DNA from: Aliihoeflea sp. 2WW
GTDB lineage: Bacteria; Pseudomonadota; Alphaproteobacteria; Rhizobiales; Rhizobiaceae
Assembly (NCBI RefSeq): GCF_000497755.1
Contig: NZ_AYOD01000002.1
Coordinates: 62,001 to 126,000, forward strand
Length of the DNA stretch: 64,000 nt
Reading direction: 5' to 3'
Both the position numbers and the translations under genes were made by a program. The notes beneath the pieces were generated by a model. That model had not been told where the DNA came from, made no database searches, and saw nothing but the letters and a program-made list of their open reading frames with translations. How positions within the stretch are numbered: position 1 is the stretch's first letter; each line of letters opens with the position of its first letter. Below are positions 48,055 through 55,081 of the stretch, in pieces.

Positions 48055-49776
48055 ATGCTGAAAAGTTTCGCCGACAGGCCCGGTGACACCACGAAGATGA
48101 CCGCGGGCGCCGCGCTCTTCACGCGGCTCAAGGCGCTCGGCGTCGATTATGTCTTCTGCAATTCCGGCACCGACTTCCCGCCCATCATCGAAGGGCTCGC
48201 CGAAGCGTCAGCCCGCGACATCCCCCTTCCCCACGCGATCGTCATGCCGCACGAGCACGCTGCGATGGGCATGGCGCATGGCTATTATTTCGCGACCGGC
48301 AAGGCGCAGGCCGTGATCCTGCACACCAATGTCGGCCTTGCCAACGGGTCCATCGGCGCGATCAATGCGGCCGTCGACCAGGTGCCCATCCTCATGATGT
48401 CCGGCCGGACGCCGGTCACCGAGGAAGGTCGTTTCGGCGCGCGGACGGTTCCCATCGGCTGGGGGCAGGAAATGCGTGACCAGGCTGCGCTCGTGCGCGA
48501 AGCCTCCAAATGGGACTATGAGCTGCGCTTCCCCGAACAGGTCGGGCCGCTTCTCGACCGCGCGCACGCCATCTCCAATTCCCTGCCCAAGGGGCCGGTC
48601 TATCTGAGCCTGCCGCGCGAGGTTCTTTGCGAGGACGTCGATGCGGCAGGTCTCGACGCTCCGGCGTCGATGCAGCCCACACACCCGGCCGCGGACATGA
48701 CGCTGATCGGCCAGGCCGCCCGGCTGCTCGCCGAAGCGCGCAATCCCCTGATCATCGCCCAGCGTGGCGCCGGCAGCGAAGCCGGCTTTGCCGCATTGTC
48801 CCAACTCGTCACCGATTGGTCGATCCCGGTTTGCCAATGGTGGGCCGTCGCGACTGCCATCGCCACCGATCATCCATGTTATGTCGGTGCCGATCCGATG
48901 CCGTGGCTTGGCGAGGCGGATGTGGTGCTGGTGCTCGATGCGCTCGCGCCGTGGTGGCCCGACATGCACCGGCCGGCGTCCGGCGCAAAATTCATTCACA
49001 TGGGCCCCGATCCTCTCTTCGCGCGCACGCCGGTTCGCAATTTCCGGTCCGACGTGACGATTGCGACGTCGACCGACGAAGGCATTCTCGCGCTCGCAGC
49101 CGCGATGCGGCCGATGATGAACCGGCATGTCGGAACCAGGATGAAGCGTCAGGCGCTGCTTTCCGAGCGGGTTCCGCAAATTCGCGCCGGCACCGCAAAG
49201 GCTGCCGCGCCGAGCGAGCCGATGTCGAAGGCGTATGTCTCGAAGTGCCTGTCGGACGCGGTTGCGGGCAAGAACGCGACCATCCTGTCCGAACTCGGTT
49301 GCCCGCTCGACCCGATCGTCCTCGACCGGCACAATTCCTGGCATCAGGAGCCGCATGCGGGCGGGCTTGGCTGGTCGTTTCCCTGCGCGTTGGGAATGCA
49401 GCTCGCCGACAGGACGAAGCTCGTCGTCGCAACGATGGGCGACGGTTCCTACGTGTTCTCGAACCCGGTCGCGTGCCATCAGATTGCCGAAGCGCTCGAG
49501 CTGCCGATCCTCGTCGTCATCCTCAACAATTCGGAATGGGGGGCGGTGCGGCATTCGGTGACCGGGCTTTACCCGGATGGCTATGCCGCCAAGGCCAACC
49601 GCATGCCCTTGACCTCGCTCGACCCCTCGCCTGACTTCACAAAGGTCGCGGAAGCCAGTCGCGCCTTCGCGGTCAAGGTGACGGCGGCCGCAGATCTGCC
49701 GCGCGCGCTGGCGAACGCGATCCGGCATATCGAGGAGAAGCGCGAGCTCGCGCTGGTCGAGGTCGCGATCGGCTAA
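48055..49776 (+). CDS. thiamine-diphosphate-dependent enzyme, probable 2-oxoacid decarboxylase
   Basis: A 573-residue member of the acetolactate synthase/benzoylformate decarboxylase family. It has the catalytic Glu in VMPHEHAAMGMAHGY (about residue 70), a central dinucleotide-fold domain, and the ThDP motif MGDGSYVFSNP ending in ILNN (GDG about 463). There is no obvious quinone- or acetolactate-specific signature and no small subunit gene. AGGAGG five bases before the ATG is a perfect ribosome-binding site. The neighbouring mandelate-dehydrogenase-like oxidase would supply a 2-oxoacid, so decarboxylation to an aldehyde is the favoured role (inference). Its end overlaps that convergent gene by 4 bp. 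Confidence 0.85.
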   Translation: MLKSFADRPGDTTKMTAGAALFTRLKALGVDYVFCNSGTDFPPIIEGLAEASARDIPLPHAIVMPHEHAAMGMAHGYYFATGKAQAVILHTNVGLANGSIGAINAAVDQVPILMMSGRTPVTEEGRFGARTVPIGWGQEMRDQAALVREASKWDYELRFPEQVGPLLDRAHAISNSLPKGPVYLSLPREVLCEDVDAAGLDAPASMQPTHPAADMTLIGQAARLLAEARNPLIIAQRGAGSEAGFAALSQLVTDWSIPVCQWWAVATAIATDHPCYVGADPMPWLGEADVVLVLDALAPWWPDMHRPASGAKFIHMGPDPLFARTPVRNFRSDVTIATSTDEGILALAAAMRPMMNRHVGTRMKRQALLSERVPQIRAGTAKAAAPSEPMSKAYVSKCLSDAVAGKNATILSELGCPLDPIVLDRHNSWHQEPHAGGLGWSFPCALGMQLADRTKLVVATMGDGSYVFSNPVACHQIAEALELPILVVILNNSEWGAVRHSVTGLYPDGYAAKANRMPLTSLDPSPDFTKVAEASRAFAVKVTAAADLPRALANAIRHIEEKRELALVEVAIG

Positions 49777-50897
49777 TCCTGGAGGACGTCTTGGCCAAGG
49801 TCGGCAGCGTTCGGGCAGCCGATCAGCGCCAGCGTGTTGTCGATCTCGAGGCGCAGCGTCTCGATCACCTGTTCGACACCGGCCTGTCCGGCCGCAGCCA
49901 GCCCGTAGAGTGTCGCACGTCCCAGCATGACCGCATCGGCGCCGAGCGCGAGCGCCTTGACGATGTCCGCCCCTCGGCGAAAGCCGCCGTCCACCAGAAG
50001 CGCCTTTCCCTCCGGAACGTCGATCCGGTCGATCATGTCGAACCCCGCTACCACGTCCTCGAGCTGGCGCCCGCCATGGTTCGACAGCACCACGGCGTCG
50101 ACCCCCAGCGAGAAGCATCGCGCGCAGTCGGCCGGATCTGTCAGTCCCTTGACGATCAGCCGATGCGGCCACCGATCGCGCAAGGCCTTCAGATCGTCCC
50201 AGTCGAAGCTCGCATCCATCTGGCGCAACATTAGCAATGCCTGACTGTTTGCGTCCGTCGCCCCTGTGCTGCGCAGATTTGCCAGTTGCGGTGCGCCGCC
50301 GCGCAACTGCTTCAGCGCCCAGCCGGGGTGGAGCGCGCAGTCGAGCGCGAAACGCGGCGTCATTTGAAACGGTACCCCGAAGCCGTTGCGAAAATCGCGG
50401 TCGCGTCGCCCACCGACCGGCACGTCGACCGTCAGGACGAGGGTTCGATATCCCGCATTCAGCGCCCGATCGACGAATTGCCGCGCGGCGTCGCGGTTGA
50501 GGACGTAGAGCTGGAACCACAGCTCGCCATCGACCTGGTGGGCGACGTCCTCGATCGACATGCTGGACGCGGTCGACAGCACGAACGGAATGCCGAACTT
50601 CGCGGCCGCGCGCGCCAGCGCCAGGTCGCCCCCCGGCATGACCGCGCCATTGAGGCCGGTCGGGCCGATCAGGAAGGGCAGCGGGAGATGGCCGCCGAGC
50701 AATGGCACCGTCAGGTCGCGCTGGCTGACATTCGTCAGCGGTTTCAATTTCAACAGGCGCCGCTCGATCGCTTCGCGATTGCGGCGGACGCCCCGCTCGT
50801 CCCCCGCCCCGCCGTCGACATAGTCGAAGATCGCGCGCGGCAGGCGTCGCTTTGCCCGCCGGCGCATGTCCTCGACGCTGGCGAAGGAAGGCGCCAC
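49773..50897 (-). CDS. FMN-dependent alpha-hydroxy acid dehydrogenase, mandelate dehydrogenase-like
   Basis: Oxidises an L-2-hydroxy acid to the 2-oxoacid. The 374 residues show AIFDYVDGGAGDE, GPTGLNGAVMPGGDLALARAA, FVLSTASSMSIEDV, WFQLYVLNRDAA, the catalytic His in VVLSNHGGRQLE, and DGGFRRGADIVKALALGA. From memory the segments GPTGLNGA, QMDASF and LGRATLYGLAA are closer to (S)-mandelate dehydrogenase than to lactate dehydrogenase. It starts with GTG 4 bp after the dctM stop, so it is the last gene of the TRAP transporter operon. This strongly suggests the transporter imports its substrate. Confidence 0.92.
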   Translation of the reverse strand: MAPSFASVEDMRRRAKRRLPRAIFDYVDGGAGDERGVRRNREAIERRLLKLKPLTNVSQRDLTVPLLGGHLPLPFLIGPTGLNGAVMPGGDLALARAAAKFGIPFVLSTASSMSIEDVAHQVDGELWFQLYVLNRDAARQFVDRALNAGYRTLVLTVDVPVGGRRDRDFRNGFGVPFQMTPRFALDCALHPGWALKQLRGGAPQLANLRSTGATDANSQALLMLRQMDASFDWDDLKALRDRWPHRLIVKGLTDPADCARCFSLGVDAVVLSNHGGRQLEDVVAGFDMIDRIDVPEGKALLVDGGFRRGADIVKALALGADAVMLGRATLYGLAAAGQAGVEQVIETLRLEIDNTLALIGCPNAADLGQDVLQD

Positions 50898-50901
50898 GAT
50901 G

Positions 50902-52206
50902 CTACCGCATGGTCTGCGGCAGGAAGAGCACGATTGCGGGGAAGAGGATGATCAGCCCCAGCCTGACGATGTCCGTCATCACGAACGGCATGACACCAGC
51001 ATAGATTTTCTGCAGCGGCACGTCGCGCGCCAGCGAGTTGATGACGAAGACGTTCATCCCGATCGGCGGCGTGATCATGCCCAGTTCCACGGTCATCACG
51101 ATGACGACGCCGAACCAGATCGGGTCGAAGCCCAGCGCCATCGCCACGGGGAACAGGATCGGGATCATCAGGATGATCATGGCCATCGCATCGAGGATGC
51201 AGCCGAGGGCGATCATGAACAGGAGGATCAGCAGAAGCGTCGGATACGCACCAAGTTCGAGGCCGAGCAGGAAGTTCGTTACCTTCTGCGGGGTCTGCGT
51301 GATGGTGAGGAAATAGCCGAACAGGATCGCGCCGATCAGGATCATGAAGATGCCGGCCGTCACCTGGATGCTTTCCAGGAGGCAGTCGAACAGACGCTTC
51401 AGAGGCAGCCGGCGGCGTGCCATGGAAATGACGATCGCCCCGGCCGCGCCCATGCCTGCGGCTTCCGACGGTGTGAAGACGCCGCCATAGATGCCGCCGA
51501 TGATGAAGATGAAGAGAAGCACGATCGCCCAGACGCCACGAAGGGCCGCGAGGCGCTCACCCCAGCCGATCCGCTCCTGCACCGGGATTTCGATGCCTCG
51601 AAAGCGGATGTAGAGCTGCACGGTGACGAGGTACATCACCATGGCCAGGATGCCCGGTATCAGGCCGGCGATGAAGAGCTGGCCGATATCCTGCTCGGTC
51701 ATGACGCCGTAGATCGCGAGGACGATGGAGGGCGGGATCAGGATGCCGAGCGTACCGCCCGCAGCGATCGATCCGGTCGCCAGCGTATCGGGATAGCCGT
51801 AGCGCTTCATCTCCGGCAGCGCGACCTTGGCCATGGTGGCGGCCGTCGCCACGGACGATCCGCAGATCGCCGAAAAGCCGCCGCAGGCGGTGATCGTCGC
51901 CATCGCCAGCCCGCCCTTGCGGTGGCCGAGAAAAGCGTTGGCAGCCCGGTAGAGCTCGCCGCTCATGCCCGAGGCCGAGGCCACCGCCCCCATCAGGATG
52001 AACATGGGGATCAGGCCGAGCGAATAGTCGGTGACGGTACGGATCGGTGAAATCGCCAGAAGGTTCAGGGCCGGGTCCCAGGCAGCCAGCAGGCCGAACC
52101 CGCCGACACCGACCACGCCCATCGCGACGCCGATCGGGACGCGCAGGATCAGGAGCAGGAACAGGGCGACGAAACCGCCGACCGCTACGAAATCGGTGGT
52201 CATCAT
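50902..52206 (-). CDS. dctM: TRAP transporter large permease
   Basis: A 434-residue inner-membrane subunit with about 12 helices that carries the solute using sodium. It has the motifs ACGGFSAICGSSVATAATMA, SIAAGGTLGILIPPSI and VELGMITPPIGMNVF typical of DctM. Its ATG overlaps the dctQ stop (ATGA). The alpha-hydroxy acid dehydrogenase gene follows directly. Confidence 0.95.
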   Translation of the reverse strand: MMTTDFVAVGGFVALFLLLILRVPIGVAMGVVGVGGFGLLAAWDPALNLLAISPIRTVTDYSLGLIPMFILMGAVASASGMSGELYRAANAFLGHRKGGLAMATITACGGFSAICGSSVATAATMAKVALPEMKRYGYPDTLATGSIAAGGTLGILIPPSIVLAIYGVMTEQDIGQLFIAGLIPGILAMVMYLVTVQLYIRFRGIEIPVQERIGWGERLAALRGVWAIVLLFIFIIGGIYGGVFTPSEAAGMGAAGAIVISMARRRLPLKRLFDCLLESIQVTAGIFMILIGAILFGYFLTITQTPQKVTNFLLGLELGAYPTLLLILLFMIALGCILDAMAMIILMIPILFPVAMALGFDPIWFGVVIVMTVELGMITPPIGMNVFVINSLARDVPLQKIYAGVMPFVMTDIVRLGLIILFPAIVLFLPQTMR

Positions 52207-52706
52207 GAATGTTCAGCCGGATCGCCAAGAGGGGTGACGAAGCCGCGCAGGATGCGCGCGACGAGAACGAGAAGGCAAAGCCCTATGCCGAGCCAGGCGA
52301 TGCCGTAGAAAGGCCAGATCGGGATCGCGAGTTCGAACGTGGTCTGGCGCGACAAGCGGACCCGGTCGACCTGCCAGAACAGCATCCAGGCCATCGCCGC
52401 CATGAAGATGGCGAAGACGATATCGGAAAAGACGTCGAGGATGCGGCGACCCGCCGGCGGCAGGATCTGCCAGAACAGATCCACCTGAATGTGGTCCTTG
52501 CGGTATGCGGCGGCGGCGATGCCCCAGAAGATCGCCACGCCCAGCAGCAGGCGGCTGACGTCGAACGAGCCGGGAAACGGCATCTGCAGGACGTAGCGCA
52601 TGACCACTGCGGCGAATGTGAGCAGGGTGATGACGGCCAGAAAGACGGCCGCCGCCCCATCGACGATCTGAACCAGGCGCCGAAGCGCAGCTTCACCCTT
52701 GTTCAT
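52203..52706 (-). CDS. dctQ: TRAP transporter small permease
   Basis: A 167-residue protein with four predicted helices and the DctQ patterns VVMRYVLQMPFPGSFDVSR and HIQVDLFW. It partners DctM. AAGGAGGAG before the ATG is a strong ribosome-binding site. An intergenic hairpin separates it from dctP. Confidence 0.93.
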   Translation of the reverse strand: MNKGEAALRRLVQIVDGAAAVFLAVITLLTFAAVVMRYVLQMPFPGSFDVSRLLLGVAIFWGIAAAAYRKDHIQVDLFWQILPPAGRRILDVFSDIVFAIFMAAMAWMLFWQVDRVRLSRQTTFELAIPIWPFYGIAWLGIGLCLLVLVARILRGFVTPLGDPAEHS

Positions 52707-52735
52707 CCGAGCAGTCTCCTCCTTCAGATCGCGCC

Positions 52736-52763
52736 GGCCGACCCCGCATCAGCGGGATCGGCC
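52736..52763 (-). promoter_or_regulatory. intercistronic hairpin between dctP and dctQ
   Basis: On the minus-strand RNA GGCCGATCCCGC, loop TGAT, GCGGGGTCGGCC pairs over 12 bp with one U-G wobble; on the opposite strand the wobble becomes a mismatch, so the structure fits the dct transcript. There is no T-run. It probably protects the dctP message or attenuates read-through, giving more binding protein than permease. Confidence 0.6.
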
Positions 52764-52778
52764 GCGCCATGGCCTTCC

Positions 52779-53810
52779 TCAGTAAGCAGCGTCGCGCTCT
52801 TCGAGCGCATCGACAAGGCCCTGGAAGACGGCGTCGGCATCATGCCCGGCGCCGGTGACTGCCTGGGTCCAGCTATCCTTGAGGGGAGCTGCGGCCTCGC
52901 GCCACAAGGCGACTTCCTCATCCGTGGGAACGTAGGCCTCGTGGCCGTCCATCGCGATCAGCTTTTCGCGGCCGGAATCCTCGTCGCCGGCCCACCCGGA
53001 CGCCACGCGTTCGGCCCACTCGCTCGTGCAGTGGTCGTCGATCACCTGCCGCTGCGCCTCCGACAATCCTTCGTAGCGCGCCTTGTTGATCGTCCAGGCA
53101 AAGGTCGTCGCATAAAGCGGAAGGTCGAGATGGTTGGTCGCCACGCCCTCGATGCCGAAGATCAGGATCGAATTCCACGGGAAGGAAATCACGTCCGCGA
53201 CGCCGCGCTCCAGCGCGTCGCGCGATTCGGGCGCCGACACCTGGAAGTTCTGTCCGCCGAGCGCCGAGACGAAAGCCGCCATCGTCGCGTGGGCGGGGCG
53301 TACGTTCAGGCCGCGCACGTCCTCGGGCACCTTGATCGCCTCGCGCGAATGGAAGGTGCCGGGCGAATGGAAGTGAACGAGGCAGGCCTTCACGTCGGCC
53401 ATCTCCTGTTCGGAGTATTCGCGGTACCAGGCGTCCAGAGCAGCCGAACCTCCGGTGGCGTTCGCCACGAGAAACGGCAATTCGCCGGCCGCGATGATCG
53501 GGAAGCGGCCCGGCTGATAGCCCGGATTGACGAAGGAAATGTCGGCGATGCCGTCGCGTGCCATGTCGTAGTGATCGCCCGCCTGCCCGAGTTGCTGGGC
53601 CGGGTAGATCGTGATCTTGATGGACCCGCCGGACGCTTCCTGAATGGATTCGATCCATTCGGTCATGCCCATCACGTGCAGGGGATGCTGCGGCGGCAGC
53701 CAATGTGCGAAACGCAGTTCGACGGGCGCGTCCTGCGCCAGTGCGGCGCTGGACATCAGCGCTGCGAGGCTGGCAGCGACGAGCGGTGCGGCAAGCAACT
53801 TCTTCGACAT
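52779..53810 (-). CDS. dctP: TRAP transporter solute-binding protein
   Basis: A 343-residue periplasmic protein. The signal peptide MSKKLLAAPLVAASLAALMS has likely cleavage after ALA, and ELRFAHWLPPQHPLH and ITIYPAQQLGQAGDHYDM are DctP-like. The GLNVRPAH segment supplies the conserved Arg that binds a carboxylate, in line with a hydroxy acid ligand. AGGAGG eight bases before the ATG fixes the start against an open frame further upstream. First gene of the operon dctP-dctQ-dctM-hydroxyacid dehydrogenase. Confidence 0.94.
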   Translation of the reverse strand: MSKKLLAAPLVAASLAALMSSAALAQDAPVELRFAHWLPPQHPLHVMGMTEWIESIQEASGGSIKITIYPAQQLGQAGDHYDMARDGIADISFVNPGYQPGRFPIIAAGELPFLVANATGGSAALDAWYREYSEQEMADVKACLVHFHSPGTFHSREAIKVPEDVRGLNVRPAHATMAAFVSALGGQNFQVSAPESRDALERGVADVISFPWNSILIFGIEGVATNHLDLPLYATTFAWTINKARYEGLSEAQRQVIDDHCTSEWAERVASGWAGDEDSGREKLIAMDGHEAYVPTDEEVALWREAAAPLKDSWTQAVTGAGHDADAVFQGLVDALEERDAAY

Positions 53811-53915
53811 TGGGGTTCCTCCTCCCGTTGGCGCGTACCTAGGGCCGGGAGTTCCTCCCATCCGGCCTTGGCGAGACTGGAGCCTATAACGAGGTCGACG
53901 CCGCTGGCAACCGCC

Positions 53916-53933
53916 TTGTTTGCCCCCAAACTA
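53916..53933. promoter_or_regulatory. candidate operator in the dctP/deoC divergent promoter region
   Basis: TTGTTTG-CCCC-CAAACTA, identical in its 14 fixed positions to the site before the ThDP-enzyme gene. It lies about 106 bp from both the dctP and the deoC start codons. A second inverted repeat AAAC-N6-GTTT overlaps its right half (53928-53941). Confidence 0.6.
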
Positions 53934-54039
53934 TTATGTTTCAAAACAATCCGGAGGCGGCGTATTGCGGTCCAGCATTCCACTTGGCGCGGTTTCGTGC
54001 GATATCGTGCGGGACAAGACGAACTGGAAAACAAGAACA

Positions 54040-55056
54040 ATGACGGCAAAGCTCCAGGCCGCCACCCTGCACCATCTTCCCTCTGCCGGCGCAGCCAGTG
54101 ACGGGCTCAAGCGCAATCCCGGCCAGCCGCTCGATCTTGGCTGGCTCGAGGCGATGCGCCACGTCAACAAGAGCGCGCTCGAACGCCGCGTCCAGACGCT
54201 GACCAAGCGCCGCTCGATCAAGGCTGACAATCAGGCCGCATGGCTTCTCAGATCGATTTCGCTGATGGACCTGACGACGCTTTCGAGCGACGACACGCCG
54301 GACCGCGTCAAACGGCTTTGCGCCAAGGCGCTCAATCCGCTGCGCGCGGATCTGGTGGCGGGCCTCGGCCTCACCGACCGGCCCATCCGCCCGGCCGCGG
54401 TCTGCGTCTACCATCCCTTCGTCGCGACGGCGGTCGCGGCACTCGAGGGCAGCGGCATCCATGTCGCGGCCGTATCCACCGCCTTCCCGCACGGCCTTGC
54501 GCCGCTCGAGACGCGGCTTGCCGAAGTCCGCGCCTCGGTCGCCGACGGTGCCGACGAGATCGACATCGTCATCCCGCGCGGCCTCGTCTTCGGCGCCCGC
54601 TGGCAGGAACTCTATGACGAGATCGCCGCCTTCCGCGAAGCCTGCGGCGAGGCGCATCTGAAGGTCATCCTCGGCACCGGCGACCTTGCCACGCTGCGCA
54701 ACGTCATGCTCGCCTCGATGGTGGCGATGATGGCCGGCGCCGATTTCATCAAGACCTCGACCGGCAAGGAAAGCGTCAACGCGACGCTGCCCGTCGGCCT
54801 CGTCATGGTCCGCGCGATCCGCGAATATTACGAGCGAACCGGCCTCTTCATCGGTTTCAAGCCGGCGGGCGGCATCTCCACCGCCAAGGCCTCGCTCGAC
54901 TGGCTGGTCCTGATGCGCGAGGAGCTCGGCCGGCGCTGGCTGGAGCCGGATCTCTTCCGCTTCGGCGCATCGAGCCTTCTGACCGACATCGAGCGCCAGC
55001 TCGAACATCACCTGACCGGGCGCTACTCCGCCGCCCACCGTCACGCCATGGCCTGA
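54040..55056 (+). CDS. deoC: deoxyribose-phosphate aldolase
   Basis: Splits 2-deoxyribose 5-phosphate to acetaldehyde and glyceraldehyde 3-phosphate. From MTAKLQAATLHHL it is 338 residues with the Schiff-base Lys238 in ADFIKTSTGKESVN and proton-relay Lys274 in GFKPAGGIS. The frame is open 40 codons upstream, but that part crosses the promoter and lacks similarity. It has about 60-70 extra N-terminal residues compared with the short bacterial enzyme, as in other alphaproteobacterial and animal-type DeoC. The aldehyde dehydrogenase gene follows after 25 bp and could remove the acetaldehyde. Confidence 0.94.
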   Translation: MTAKLQAATLHHLPSAGAASDGLKRNPGQPLDLGWLEAMRHVNKSALERRVQTLTKRRSIKADNQAAWLLRSISLMDLTTLSSDDTPDRVKRLCAKALNPLRADLVAGLGLTDRPIRPAAVCVYHPFVATAVAALEGSGIHVAAVSTAFPHGLAPLETRLAEVRASVADGADEIDIVIPRGLVFGARWQELYDEIAAFREACGEAHLKVILGTGDLATLRNVMLASMVAMMAGADFIKTSTGKESVNATLPVGLVMVRAIREYYERTGLFIGFKPAGGISTAKASLDWLVLMREELGRRWLEPDLFRFGASSLLTDIERQLEHHLTGRYSAAHRHAMA

Positions 55057-55081
55057 CGGCCGAAACCCGGAAGCTTGAGTC

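Noticed and set aside
48208-50520. A 770-codon open frame on the minus strand across the ThDP-enzyme gene and the hydroxyacid dehydrogenase gene
   Set aside because: Its translation is Arg/Ala/Gly-rich low-information sequence and it runs antisense to one well-supported gene and out of frame with the other; long shadow frames are expected in GC-rich coding DNA.
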